A stretch of DNA of 64,000 nucleotides from Acanthosepion pharaonis (lineage: Eukaryota > Mollusca > Cephalopoda > Sepiida > Sepiidae). The notes under the pieces were generated by a model that was given only the letters and a program-made list of their open reading frames with translations, did no database searches and was not told where the DNA came from. Shown here piece after piece: positions 1 through 11,896 of the stretch. The position numbers and the translations under genes are program-made. The stretch's first letter is position 1. The number at the start of each line of letters is the position of its first letter. The stretch is taken from the NCBI GenBank assembly GCA_903632075.3, contig CAHIKZ030004736.1, positions 372,001-436,000 of the forward strand, in the 5' to 3' direction.

Positions 1-198
1 TTTACATTGAATCGTTGCAAACAGTAATCGTAAAGATGAAATATATTTTACGTAATAGAAAAGAAGTAATCATAGTCAATTTCACTATAATTATAAGGAG
101 CAAAAATTTTTATGTTCAAACTTTAGCCTAGGTTTAAAGGATATGAATATCAAATTTATGAGAAGCTTCGTTGTGCATAATGAACATATATATCTCTA

Positions 199-199
199 T

Positions 200-261
<62 letters not shown>
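199..261. repeat. (TA)n microsatellite
   Basis: Uninterrupted AT dinucleotides. Confidence 0.95.
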
Positions 262-266
<5 letters not shown>

Positions 267-385
267 AAGATGTTACATACTTTATAATAAATAACTATTG
301 CTCAACTCTTGATATTGAGATCTCTTTTAAATTAATGCTATGAACATTTGAATTTGAATTTATATTCTTTTAGTTCTCGTTACAT

Positions 386-389
<4 letters not shown>

Positions 390-464
<75 letters not shown>
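390..464. repeat. (TA)n microsatellite
   Basis: Uninterrupted AT dinucleotides, about 75 bp. Confidence 0.95.
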
Positions 465-466
<2 letters not shown>

Positions 467-539
467 TGAGTTGTTGTAACTATTTACATCATTCGGACTG
501 TTGTCCTTTATTTTGTCCACTGGGATAGATTGTTTTAAT

Positions 540-700
540 TCCACATGCCATACCTTATTTCGGGGTGCGGGGGTATTAGTTTCAGTTAATTCCCTTCAGT
601 AACTAAACTCTCCAAGATTTTGTTGCCTTTGTTTTGGCCAGGTATTGAACTCAGAACTCTTTATCACTTTTTTCCTTCAACTAACGCTTTTATACACTGG
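540..700 (-). mobile_element. Possible tRNA-derived SINE
   Basis: Minus strand GAGTTCTGAGTTCAATACC (B-box-like) followed by CTTGGAGAG. A similar string lies at 33215-33300 (GTGTGAGTTCAATACCCGG ... CTTGGAGAG). Confidence 0.4.
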
Positions 701-929
701 GTCATATAGGCAACAATGATTGAATTTGTGGAACTTATAAATTTCTCAGAACATTTTCTTCACAGAACTCATATTAAAATTTTTCGTTATTGTTCTAGAA
801 AACGGGGAAAAAATTCACCTAAAAGACAAGAATAACTTGAAAAGGGAAGCCAACCACGATCATTAATCATTAATCTGATGATCGTTGTTTTGGCATGAAA
901 CAGTTACAGGCCGTTGTCTCTAGACGAAT

Positions 930-1080
930 TTATGATTGTTTTTAGAATAGCTCTGTCTTGGTTTAGTTTGGCATTGAGCGTTTGTTTTTGCTATAGACAC
1001 TGAGCACTTTTTTTCTTTCTGCTTGATGTAGGTGACTGTTTCTTTTTTTTCTGGCAAGCTTAGTATCGGAAGACTTTATG
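930..1080 (+). repeat. Dispersed repeat, first copy
   Basis: About 150 bp similar to 1690-1840 in direct orientation: TTTTGGTTTxGTTTGxCATT, ACxTTGAGCAC, GTxACTGTTTCT, CTAGTAAGCTTxGTAT-type strings. Confidence 0.55.
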
Positions 1081-1122
1081 TTTGTACATCCCCTTAGCTT
1101 CTTGGCTCGTTTATGCGCTCTG

Positions 1123-1153
<31 letters not shown>

Positions 1154-1689
1154 AACAAAAAACAATAATCCCCGTATAAAATATAGTGTGCTCCATCATT
1201 GCGATAAACCAATATATATAATAAAATTTAAATTATGTAACGGTCAGCGCCTGAAGATTACGTTGTGCATGAAACTCCGAGTCATGCTACGAAGGAGGAA
1301 AAATACATATTTATTAAATATATATAATAATAATAGCTGGCCACTCGTATTCGAGGATACCTGTCTACTAGGGCGGCAAGACAATCCCAATTGTAGACAC
1401 CCGCTCAGGCGCATTTGTGTTTGTTCAACATCCACATAGCCCACCTGTTGTTTATACTGCAACTATGTTGAGCAGATCTGGGAGAAAGCGTGTTATCTAG
1501 CGCGATCAACAATCTGAACAAAGCCAACACGGTGAAACCCTCGGTCACGATGACTTGTGAATTTGTTCTGGCACAGCCATCAACGGCCTCCAAGGGTTTT
1601 GTCTACCCAATTTTCTTCACAACAAATCGACCATGGTGAGATTATAACCCGATTCTCATGGCCAGAAAAAAAACGTTCTTACCACTCGG

Positions 1690-1840
1690 CCCATATTTCT
1701 GGTTGTTTTTAAAATTGTTCTGTTTTGGTTTCGTTTGACATTTCGTGTTTCTTTATACTACATACATTGAGCACATTTTCCCCCTTAAGGTAAGTTACTG
1801 TTTCTGTTTTTTTCTAGTAAGCTTTGTATAGATCGACAGG
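1690..1840 (+). repeat. Dispersed repeat, second copy
   Basis: Matches 930-1080 in the same orientation, diverged. Confidence 0.55.
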
Positions 1841-2036
1841 CTAATACTGTTGAATATTATGAATCCACTTCCCCGCAATTATTTGTTAAATAGTAGGACT
1901 TGTATCTGGAAAATGATTATTTATAAAAAATTATAAATGTAATATTCACTCGCCCAACAAAAGTTTGATAAGCCGAAAAAACAAAAAATATATATAGGTC
2001 GAGTTTGGTTTTGTTCTATTGTTTCACCTTTTAGTT

Positions 2037-2040
<4 letters not shown>

Positions 2041-2095
<55 letters not shown>
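2041..2095. repeat. (TA)n microsatellite
   Basis: Uninterrupted AT dinucleotides. Confidence 0.95.
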
Positions 2096-2097
<2 letters not shown>

Positions 2098-3089
2098 CGA
2101 ATAATGACGTTTTATCAAAAACAAGATAGAAGTATAACATTAAAAAAAAAGATTAACGACAATTAAAAAACTGATGTTTCATGTTTGCCCACCTTTGTCT
2201 CTTCGTTTCTGACTAAAGAAACTTTTTTTTTTAGATCGAGCCATGCACTAGTCGTCTGTTTTTGTTTGCTGTAGGACGACACAAGATTTACTTTCATCAA
2301 ACAAAAAAAACAAAAACAAACGAAATAGGTCAATCAGTAAGGGAAGGTAGAAGTATCCGTTAACAAGTAAAAAACAATTTTGAGAATGAGTATCAATCAT
2401 TTTCGTACAATGCAGCTATTTATAATAATATCATAACCCTTGTGATTTTTTTTATAGCAAGAGTCATCTACGTGCTAATACGATTCCTTAAAGAGTGAAA
2501 CGCAGGCATCCAGTGTACAGCAATATTTAAACCTTAATCCTTAATAGCCATTCATTACTTGTGTATTCGATCTTTACAGGGCAATCCGCGAATATGGATT
2601 GCCGCCAAATTTGATTTTGACCAGCTAATATTTTTCTAAATAGTTATTTACTAAGATCAACTTAGTGTTAAACAAAGCCAAATATGGATAAATAGAAAGT
2701 AGGAAGACGGTAATACGCCAGTTATCCTGCCAGTTTAAAACTCAAAATTTTAATGCGAGCGTGTGAATTCCGCACTGAGAAGTGGGAAAAACACAACCAT
2801 GAGACTAGCCTCCCTTACAAATATAGGTATATATTCTTAGATTCAATAACCATAAAAAACCCGACAAACACAGTAAGAACAATTTCTCTGCATTTGCACA
2901 CTTCAACCAACCGTTCCATAGCATTAATGGCATCAGATGCGTGCTTTTGGCGTCTTCATTCAACAGCCGATTAGAAAGACACAGATCGGAATCGAAATTT
3001 TACAATTTCTTGTCCTTTGTAGCTGTTAATAAATGTTGTCGTTTTGTTATCTCGCCTAAAACCTGTTCTGTTATTTATTTACACAAACA

Positions 3090-4330
3090 CGCCAGGTAGG
3101 TAATATGTTGTTTTCCTCTGTCTCTCTTTCTCCTTCCTCATTAAATGCCCTAAAAATTTCAACTCTTTTTCTGGTGTTAAGTATACGTGTCCTTTTTGTT
3201 TCCATTTTCTCTAAAACTTTGACGCTGCTCATATATTCAGTCCATGGTATTCAGAATCTCCTTCTGTAAAAGCACATTTCTGTTGCTTCAAGTATCTTCT
3301 TCATCTGTGATGTGATTTTCCGGGATTCACTGCCATACTTGACGAAATATATTCCATAACAGTTCAGTACTTTTTCTTTCTAATGGAATTTTCCTGTGTT
3401 TTAATACTTTTGGAAGGCATCTTCCGCTATCCAAATGTGGCTTTGGATTTCAGTGTCGCACTTCCCTTCCTCTGTTAAAACACTTCCTAGGTATTTTAAT
3501 TATTGTACTTGTTTGATTTTGGTATATCTAATTTGTAATTTACATGTTGGGCTGTTGCTTTTGCTAACAACCATACATTCTATCTTCTTGCAATTGATGT
3601 TTAGTCCTTTCTTCTTGCTTTCCTTTAGTACCTTCTGTAGGAGTGTTTGTAGTTTCCTTTTTGTGTCTGCTATCAACATTATGTCATTTGCATATCTTAT
3701 GTCACTAAGTTTCTAGCCACTGATAATGAATCCTAGTAGAACTTCTAATTCTCTCAAAATCGTCTCACTGTATAGGTTGAATAAGTTCGGTAAGTAGACA
3801 CATCCTTGTCTTACACGCCTTCCAATTTTTGTATATTTACTGAATCAATTTTCTATCCGTATGCAGGTGGTTTGTTGCCGGTATAGGTTCTGGATTATTC
3901 TAATATCCTTCCAAAATATGTCAAGGTTACATGGCAGTTCCAAAAGTTTTTTCTGATGTACTTTATCAAATGCTTTACATAATCTATAAAACATACGTAT
4001 ACGTCCTTTTGCATTTGTATTACTCTTTCTGATAACATTCCAATAATAAATATGGCATTGTTTGTTCCACTGTCTTTAACGAACCCGCACTGTTCTTGTT
4101 TTATTTCTGGTCTGATACTACTGCGCGCTCTGTTCATCAGAATTTGGATAAATTTGTTATATGGCTCATTAGGTCGATTGTCCAATGGACTTCACATTCG
4201 TTTGCACCTGGCTATGCACATCTCCCTGTTCATATGTTTTTGCTGTTCATGAAACTAGCTGTTGGTGACTAGTTCATTATTCGCTGTGTTCCATTAAACT
4301 CATTTTTATCCGCGTTCATTTACCAATTAT
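3090..4330 (-). pseudogene. LINE reverse transcriptase remnant (family A)
   Basis: The minus strand encodes in broken frames: KLLELPCNLDIFWKDIR, RRVRQGC, RYANDIMLIADTKRKLQTL (YADD with Asp to Asn), KGLNINCKKIECMVVSK and YGSESRKITSQMKK, with WIAEDAFQ between. This is the palm-to-C-terminus stretch of a non-LTR retrotransposon RT common in invertebrates. Stops in all frames show it is dead. Confidence 0.8.
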
Positions 4331-5639
4331 TTCACCATCTCTCTCCATGCCTACTTTGGAATTCACGTCTCCGATGATGATTGTAAAGAAGGATCTGTCA
4401 ATCGTCACACAAAATAGAATTCTACGTATCAATTTGTTCGACAACAACTACAACAATAATTTGATCATGTGACAGACAAGGCGCATTTTAAGCGCGCTGA
4501 ATCTTTAGAAGTTGCGAGAATTACTTGAGTAAAATTTACATGAAACCAATCGGAACGCATCAAATGTGGAAAATAAACGGATTAAAAGTCCGATGAAAAG
4601 GCGCCTAACAGTGGCGAATTGGGAAGCAGATTTTGGCAACTAGTTCCTACCCCTGAACATGATTCAAGACGGAATTGAAAGCTTAGGAGAAATTCCAGTA
4701 CTCTTCCATATAAATGTAACACGTATAAACAAGTTCTCGACAAATACAATAAACATGTTGTTGACATTTTATCGGTTGTTATTTCCTGTTTTTTCTCTGG
4801 AACGCCTTCATTTTCTTTCTCGTTTCATTTCTTTCTCTTTCTTTCCCCTTCTCTTCTTTTTATCTCTCTCTTTCTCTCTTCTACCCCCATCTCTCTCTCT
4901 CATACCTATCAAAATGTTTACAGACAGACAATTAATTACATATATTCAGTGTCTGCTATCTGCCAAATAATAATACTGGTCGTGAGTGGAGACATTTGAA
5001 TTGTAGTCAAAAACCTATATTATATTTTTATTGAATTTAACATGTTTCGAGTCTTTTATTCCTTTCATCAGTCAAAGATTTACATTGGTATGATTTTTAA
5101 GTTCATATGGCACTGTACAATACAGACGTGTAAGGGGAAATAATTGTTCTCTTCTCTCTGCGAGAATTTTTAATTACTGAATTAACTCTTTCTAAGGATT
5201 TTCAATTATTGCCCGTTACAGGTCTGTGGCATTTGAAGTTAAAACTTAAATCAGTGTAAAAATTTGGCTCATGAAGGGAATAGAAATACCAAAACATATA
5301 CTAATATTCAATATAAAATACAATTGTTTGTCTATAATAAAAGTGTGTCGACCGGATGGATCAATAGTTTTAGACACATAATAAATTTTGTGAGTATTAT
5401 CATGAGTTTCAAAATGATAATGTTGATTTTGTTGAGCAAATTAAATTGAACGAGCATTTAAAGAAAAACGTATTCAAGCAAAATCTTCACCCCCGGCATA
5501 TCTACATTTATTCCACTAGGATGATTAGGTCAGTTCCCGATAAATGTAACGGACAGCTCTTCACATTGATACTGACTGGAGAGGTGCTTCAATTGAACTC
5601 ATTCGGGGCTGAATTTATTTATATATATTGATGATACAA
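4331..5639. other. No gene recognised
   Basis: Contains a pyrimidine-rich stretch (4795-4905) and a weak hammerhead-like motif; nothing else. Confidence 0.6.
5041..5071 (-). other. Weak hammerhead-like motif
   Basis: Minus strand CTGATGA ... CGAAAC with palindrome ACATGT then T. The hairpin between is not convincing. Confidence 0.25.
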
Positions 5640-5896
5640 CTATTTACTCCTGTTTTAATGGTAAGTGTGATCATTTTGATAATGTCAAATTTCTAAAAAA
5701 ATTACCTACAATCTGTTGTTAACTAGATCAAAGAATGACTTGTTAATTTTAACGCCTTCAAAACGAAACCTGTTAGATAGGCACCGCCAAGAAGTGACAG
5801 CGCGTTATTCAGTGAAATCGGCGAAACACCATGAAGAACATGCATCGTACCCAGCTAATATACAAGGCTTTGAGATAGGTAGGTAGATAGATAGCT

Positions 5897-5945
<49 letters not shown>

Positions 5946-6620
5946 TTGAGAGAAGGCGAAAGAGAGAACGAGTCACAAGGAATAAATGTTTATCAAGACG
6001 ATAGTTATTTCTTTAGTGTACGCGTCAGTGTGGCCTTATGGGTGATTAATTATTTTTCATCCTGCAACTTCTTTCCCACAGACGCAAAGTCTATCGCTAA
6101 TCTATCGTTACTTCCATAGAAAATGTTCTGTGCTTCATTCTTTATTTCCACCTTTTTAAAACTCCACTGCTAGGACCCACCGTATCACGTGTACAGGTTC
6201 CAATCATCCCCATGCCCTTCGTATTCCATTAGTAAGGAAGAAGCTTCAGTCCTATTCTCACTGTCGTGATGTTGCTTCTTTGTCTCCTTTCTATAAGTAC
6301 TTTGAAGGTAATTGTTCTAATGAATTTTCCTGGACTTTTATGAATTTAAACACCGTAATGGATAGGCGGCAGGATTTTACAGTTAAAATGACTAGCTGTC
6401 ACTGTAAGTTCTATGCTAATTGTTTCTTCTATCGCATTTCAACTATTGAGAAATCTCTTCCCAGTCAACTTTGATCTTCAAAAATGCAATTTCAATCGTT
6501 ATTTTCTGTGTTCCTAATTATTATTCTTTTATTTAGTAATTTTCTCATATTCTCTAACACTTAATAAGCTCTTGCATCCTAGCGGCTTTATTGCCTTGCT
6601 TGGGGTGAAATGATTAAAAG
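5640..6620 (+). pseudogene. LINE remnant (family B): RT box to 3' UTR
   Basis: DDTTIYSCFNGK (RT active-site region) and a decayed match to VNFNASKT at 5740, then C-terminal pieces at 6060-6270 and 6285-6475 (FEGNCSNEFSWTF, FYANCFFYRIST). The 3' UTR phrase GTGGCTTTATTGCCTTGCTT-like at 6578-6612 ends in GAAATGATTAAAAG. A (GA)n tract at 5899-5937 interrupts it. Confidence 0.65.
5899..5937. repeat. (GA)n microsatellite
   Basis: Inside a LINE remnant, preceded by a short TAGATAGA run. Confidence 0.95.
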
Positions 6621-7885
6621 AAGTCCATTCGGACAGCTTCTTCCCAAGAAGCGCTACCTTTTTGACTCCAAAGACACTTTTCCGATTACTTAACATTTTC
6701 AAGTTTCGGGTCAACCGTTATCGACTTTAAATAATCTCATTCCGTAACCCACTACCTTGAGTATCTCTTCGGCCTTGTATTGAGTGAACAACAATAAAAA
6801 AAAATTCTTAACTTAAATAGAAAACAAAGGTCAATTGTGACGCATTTAGTGAGAATCTAACGCATCACAAAAAAGAGAGGTGGGTATGTATTTTTGTGAT
6901 GCTTTGTGTTAGCTTTTCTTTCTAAGAGGAAATGTTATCTTCGAGTTCACAACGAAATTACAAATGAACATTGAATTATTCACGCACGCACGCACAAGCA
7001 AGCAGTTTTAAGCGCAAACACATTTATCAAAGTTTTGATTCAAGTCTTTGGGACTGATTTAAAGTCAGTCCTTGTCACATGAATCATAAAACAGGGATGC
7101 CTTTACAAAGATCTTAATCTTAAAATATGATAGACAATAGACAGGAAATTGCCAGCGAATACAAAACAAGAGGGAACGCTCGGTAGAACACAATAAATTT
7201 GATTTCAGGAGTTTCGAACAGGTAATATGTCAGCCTGCATTCTGTGACGTTAGTTTAGTAGTTATATGATCATTATATAATTTTATACTGGGACTATGAA
7301 AATAATATTTTTACAGGGCCTTCATCAGATAATTACTTTGAGTTACGAAGTTTCGACACCAAAACTTCATGACCAGAGCATAGTACCTCACAATACCACC
7401 AACCTTTCTAGTTTTCCATTGCAATGTTTTGTGATGTCAGACGCTTACACTTTGTCACTTTTGTGATGTTAACGAATGCTCGTTATCACGTTCGTAATTC
7501 TCATTGTAGTTGAGACTTTGGAATCGCAGATACTATTAGTAACTCCTTCAAATAATACTCGCACTAGTAATACTTGTTCGAATAGTAACCGCCGAATAGT
7601 AATCTGTAGAGTGATTATTATAGAGAAATACTATAGAGGATAGTATAGAGAATCGCGATCACTTAGAAATGGTGAAACTAAAGAATGGTGTTGATTTTAA
7701 CATTTGCCATGAAAATAGTAATAGTGTGGTGACAGGCTTGCAACATTGGGTCTATGGGGAAAGAAGTTCAAAAATAAATATTTAACTGTGATCTCACGAA
7801 AATAAAAGGATAATAGTAGGCTAACTTCAGTTATATCAAGAAATTTTAAGGAATAAAATAAAATAAATAAAATCCTTTTGCTTAC
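6621..7885. other. No gene recognised
   Basis: Unique-looking AT-rich DNA next to the gypsy 3' end. Confidence 0.6.
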
Positions 7886-7954
7886 TGATGTGGGTGCCAA
7901 AGTTGAGACCACAGAAGTAAAACACGGAACACGGATTAGATGTAAGAAAGATAT
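7886..7954 (-). repeat. 3' LTR remnant of the gypsy element
   Basis: These 69 bp match the end of the 5' LTR (13587-13655) with two substitutions. They are joined directly to integrase coding sequence, so the 3' part of pol and the first two thirds of the LTR are missing. Confidence 0.8.
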
Positions 7955-9160
7955 CCATAGGCCCTGCAAAATCCACATGGATTCTTTGCCAAGGATGATC
8001 TGTTTTGGAGCTTTTGCTGCAAGCGCGCATCCTTTGCATGATTCTATCATGTCTGCTATGCCCTTGTCCATGTTTGACCAATAAACGTAGCAGCGCATGA
8101 GGCTTTTCGTACGGTTCTTCCCCGGATGTCCCATGTGAAAATCCCTGAGGATTTTTCTTTGTAGGCTGTTTGAAATCACTACGCGGTCATTGTATAGTAG
8201 AACATCATCGCAGAGGGAGAAAACTTCAGGCACATTGGGGTCCTTGTTTCGAATTTTGCTTTTTATTGATTGAATGAATTCATCCTCTCGAGACTCCCTT
8301 TTTATGTCGGCCAAAGTAACTGGGAGCTCTCTTATGGTACTCGCGATCATGTTTTTGATTTCACAATTTGTCCTTAGAGTAGCAATGATGGAATCTTCAA
8401 AGACTTCTGTATTTTTTGGAATGAGTTGCGAGAAACCGTCTGCATGGCAAATATTTTTGGTTGTTAGGAACTCTATCTTGAAATTATAGTTTAAAAGAAT
8501 TGTACCCCAACGAAGTAGTCTATTTGCAGTATAGACTGGAAGACCTTTTTTAGACCCAAAAATTGTGATTAGAGGTTTATGGTCCGTCTGCAGTATGAAC
8601 CGTCTACCATGTAGATATCTGTGAAACTTTGTCACAGCGAATATTAACCCTAGAGCCTTTTTCTCTATTTGGGAATATTGTTTCTCAGCTGGAAGTAGAG
8701 ATCTTAATGCGTGAGCCACAGCTTTTCGCGAACCGTCTGGCAGTTTATATAATATGCAAGCGACTATGCCGTACGAGCTTGCATCACTTGCGACTATGAT
8801 GTCGAGACTAGGGTCGAAATGTGTGAGGGAGAGGTCTGAAGTAAGAGTTTTCTTGATCTTCTCGAATGCGTCTTGGCATTCCGGGGTCCATAACCATGGT
8901 TTATCCTTTTTAAAAAGTTGGTTGAGAGGCCCTCTCAAATTTTGCATGTTCTTAATGAACCCTTGGTAAAAATTAACTAGTCCGAGGAAGCTTTGTAACG
9001 CTTGAACGTTATCTGGGGCCGGCATGTTTCTTATCGGGTTGGCTCTTTCTGGATCCGGCCGACGACCGTCTTTATTTATAACGTGCCCTAGGTATTTAAT
9101 CTCTGGTAAGAAAAAGTCACACTTTTCCTCCTTAACTTTAAAACCGTATTCTTGTATCTT
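7955..9160 (-). pseudogene. Gypsy RT thumb, RNase H and integrase zinc finger, truncated
   Basis: Continues RT after the stop (CDFFLPEIKYLGHVI), then the connection domain (LQSFLGLVNFY), RNase H (IIVASDASSYGIVACIL, LQTDHKPLI) and the integrase HHCC finger (FHMGHPGKNRTKSL ... ESCKGCA). The integrase core starts in a shifted frame (RIHVDFAGPMD) and is cut after about 11 residues, where LTR sequence takes over at about 7954. The catalytic DDE part of integrase is absent. Confidence 0.88.
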
Positions 9161-9724
9161 TTAGAATACGTTTATTATATGGTTCCGGTGCTCTGCCATA
9201 GTTTTACTGGTAACCAGTATATCATCCAAATAGGCTGTTGCGTAGTCAAGATCGCCCAGCATGGCGTCCATGACCTGCTGGAAAATTGCAGGCGCAACCT
9301 TTACTCCAAAAGCCAGCCTGTTGTATTTGTACAACCCTCTATGGGTGTTTATGCAGAGCAAATTGGAACTTTCTTCTTCCACCTCTATCTGAAGGTATGC
9401 GTCCGAGAGGTCAATTTTAGAAAAAAATTTTCCACCATTGAGTTTATTGAAAATTTCTTCAGGGCTTGGGAGAAGATAGTGGTGATCTTGCAAGGCATCG
9501 TTTAACCCTGTGGAAAAATCTGCGCATACTCGTATTTGATTGGACTTCTTTTTTACGTAGACCGTAGGTGCTGCCCACTCGCTGAAATATGTTTTTGACA
9601 GAATACCTGCTTGTTCGAGTCTATCTAACTCTTTGTTGATTTGCTCTAGAGCAGCGAAAGGCATATTCCGTTTCTTTTTGAATACCGGTTGTGCACCGTC
9701 CTTCACCTTGAACTTAGCTTTCAT
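9161..9724 (-). pseudogene. Gypsy reverse transcriptase (fingers and palm)
   Basis: 187 residues with the expected series: PVFKKKRNMPFA, EWAAPTVYVKKK, RVCADFSTGLN, FSKIDLSDAY (first catalytic Asp), LAFGVKVAPAIFQQ and AYLDDILV (YLDD at 165-168, the catalytic Asp pair). The frame ends at an in-frame TAA, after which the protein sequence carries on without a shift (KIQEYGFKV), so this is a nonsense mutation. Confidence 0.9.
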
Positions 9725-9725
9725 T

Positions 9726-9941
9726 TTAGTACATTTCCCAAGGCCGCCAGAAAAAAACCTGGGGAAATTCTTGTTTGAGTTCCTTTTTTAGATTTACCAA
9801 ATTGGACGTTGTACTTTGTATCTTGCGACAAAATGTACTCATTGGGCAATCCCAAAGATTGAATTTTTCTATCCAATCAGTTCCAAATAAGTTATCTAAG
9901 TTTTTAATACGTAGACTTTGAGCTTTTTTTTTTAAATCCAT
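9726..9941 (-). pseudogene. Gypsy linker between protease and reverse transcriptase
   Basis: The 71-residue frame contains LFGTDWIEKFNLWD and then KKELKQEFPQVF, the conserved lead-in to reverse transcriptase in gypsy polyproteins. It overlaps the protease frame at its start and ends at a stop just before the RT frame, so frameshifts separate all three. Confidence 0.75.
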
Positions 9942-10329
9942 TTAGTGTTACTGTAAGTATTACCACACCTAAAATGTTAATCTTTTCGCCAGTTACGTAT
10001 TTTGCTGTTTTATCCGTTTTTAATAAGGTCGGCTTGTTTAATTTTCGCCAAGTACGCCAGTTAATAGCTGAAATATCAGAACCCGAGTCAAGCTGGAATT
10101 TAATGGACTTGAAAATATCCACTGTTACATATTTCATTAAATTCCTATCGGCAATATCGTCAGATTCAGCTTGCCTAATTTTATTTTTGGGTTTTCTCGT
10201 TCTGTTGGCGTACCAGCACGAAGTTAAAGTATTCCCACTTTTATTGCAATTTTTGCAATATTTTTTGTTCTTAACTGGACAGAATTTCATCCAATGCCAT
10301 TTACCACAATGGTAACATTGTGGCACCAT
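9904..10329 (-). pseudogene. Gypsy nucleocapsid zinc knuckle and aspartic protease
   Basis: The 141-residue frame starts with Cys/His knuckles (C5, C8, H12, C17 then C25, C28, C38), the RNA-binding end of gag, followed by a retroviral-type protease whose active site reads FQLDSGSDISAI (DSG at residues 81-83). The frame breaks at 9904 in a T/A-rich run. Upstream it lost its join to capsid through the nested insertion. Confidence 0.85.
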
Positions 10330-11896
10330 GCATAATTAGAAAACTGAAAAGAGATATTCATAAATATATGATTTGTTTTTTCGGTTTGTTAACCATTTGA
10401 TAATTATTTAGAGCTGAAAAATATTTCGGGGTTAGGAATAATTCTTTCTTTACATTCAGGCTATCTGAGAGAAAGAAAGAAAGAAAAGAAAAGGAAGGAA
10501 AGAAAGGAGAAAAATAAATAATACGAAACCAGGTCGTAAGCGAAAACACACACGCTCGACTGGCACATATCAGATGTCGAAGGCGGTCACATGATACATG
10601 AGGGAGGAGGAGAGACACCCGACCAGGACCCCATTGGTCGAGAGCGATCACCTGACATACGAAGGACCAGGGGAAGCGGGTATACGCCTCCCCCCCCCCA
10701 GAGGCACAGTAAGGAAGTAGGAGTGAAAGTAAGTTACCGACAATGGAAAATCCCTAATCAGAAATAATACGTCTTTAGAATTATCAAGAAAACCCTGGCG
10801 CCGACAGACTCACCCCAGTTTTTGACTGCCTCAATAAAAGCAGGACCCTAACCGACTGAAATCAGTTGGAGCTGCGCCTCGGACGGCGAGGGAGTTTGAG
10901 CGCGGGCTGCGGGCCCGGTTCATTCGCCCCCTTTGCGGGCAAGAAAGGCCGGTCCGTTTGGCCTAAGTGGAGAAGTTGCAGTTGCGCCGCGGATGAAGTT
11001 GGAGTTGTAGCGCGGACAGGCAGGAGTTGCAGCGCGGACGGCGGGCCCTGTTCATTAGTCCCCTTTGCGGCAAGAGAAGCCGAAGTGAAGCAGCCCGTTT
11101 GGCCTAAGTGGAGAAGTTGGAATCAAACCAAGCCTAAGAAGAGAAATTCGTCCAAACCAAGCCTAAGAAGAGAAATTCGTCCAAACCAAGCCTAAGAAGA
11201 GAAATTCATCCAACCCAAGCCGAAGTGAATAAGCTCGTCCAACCGAAGCCGAAGAGAAGAAGTTAATTCGCGCACTGACGGCGAGGGAAATCAGCCGTGA
11301 ACGACAGGTAGAGATCAGCGCCCAGTGTTGAAACCAAACCACACCCCGAAATGCAAATTTCTAGAGAGCAGGCAACTCGAAGCCTTAAAGTTGTATGGTA
11401 GAAGCTTGGTCCACAAAACGGGTCGGGAGGTAGGAATAATCTTGTGTAACGAACATTTAGATATAAAAAGTTGTTACCTTTTTCTTCAATAATTTTTGAC
11501 CTTGTGAGTTTTTCTTTTTCTTGTGTGTTATCACCCCCGTTGGACTCAGCTTGCATACGGCCCCAATCCCTGTTTGATCCCGTCTGTCTAAGATCTAATC
11601 ACAACGTGGGTAGGCAGACCGGAGATTAGTACAGTTACCCTAGTAACCAGGCGTTGGAAGCGAGTTGGGAACGACGAGGCTGGTATTCATCTAACCAAAG
11701 GGTTAGAACGTCACACTTGCAGCAGCGAGGAGCGAACAGCTGACGCCGCGGCAAAGACGTCACAGCTGGTGTCTGACCATAGGATCAGAACCCTGGACCA
11801 CGTCACGTCACAGTTGGCGTCGCGAACGGGATCGAACGACACAGTCGACGCTGCGACCAGGGGGGACGACGTCACACATGGTCCGGGCGGTTTCTT
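10330..11896. mobile_element. Nested insertion in gypsy gag, LTR/leader-like, GC-rich in part
   Basis: Splits gag between capsid and zinc knuckle. Going along the plus strand: a (GAAA)-rich purine run (10470-10520), AATAAA at about 10833, a GC-rich block (10860-11340) with an imperfect duplication of about 120 bp (10868-10978 and 10998-11120), a 29-bp tandem repeat, and at 11730-11890 several repeats of the form GTCACA-x-TGG resembling LTR/primer-binding-site junctions. This looks like an LTR and leader of another retroelement; its exact ends are not resolved. Confidence 0.5.
11125..11261 (+). repeat. 29-bp tandem repeat, about 4.7 units
   Basis: Units read AAACCAAGCCTAAGAAGAG then AAATTCGTCC. 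The first three (11125, 11154, 11183) are near identical; the fourth (11212) and partial fifth diverge. Confidence 0.9.

Larger units (their letters stand above)
1080..3089. other. No gene recognised
   Basis: AT-rich with microsatellites and a dispersed repeat; short frames have no family resemblance. Confidence 0.6.

Noticed and set aside
7275..7360. Another hammerhead core (CTGATGAAGGCCC on the minus strand)
   Set aside because: No GAAA at the expected distance and no hairpin.
10866..11195. 109-residue GC-rich frame
   Set aside because: Falls in duplicated LTR-like sequence with repeated Ser/Cys/Arg pattern; no homology seen.
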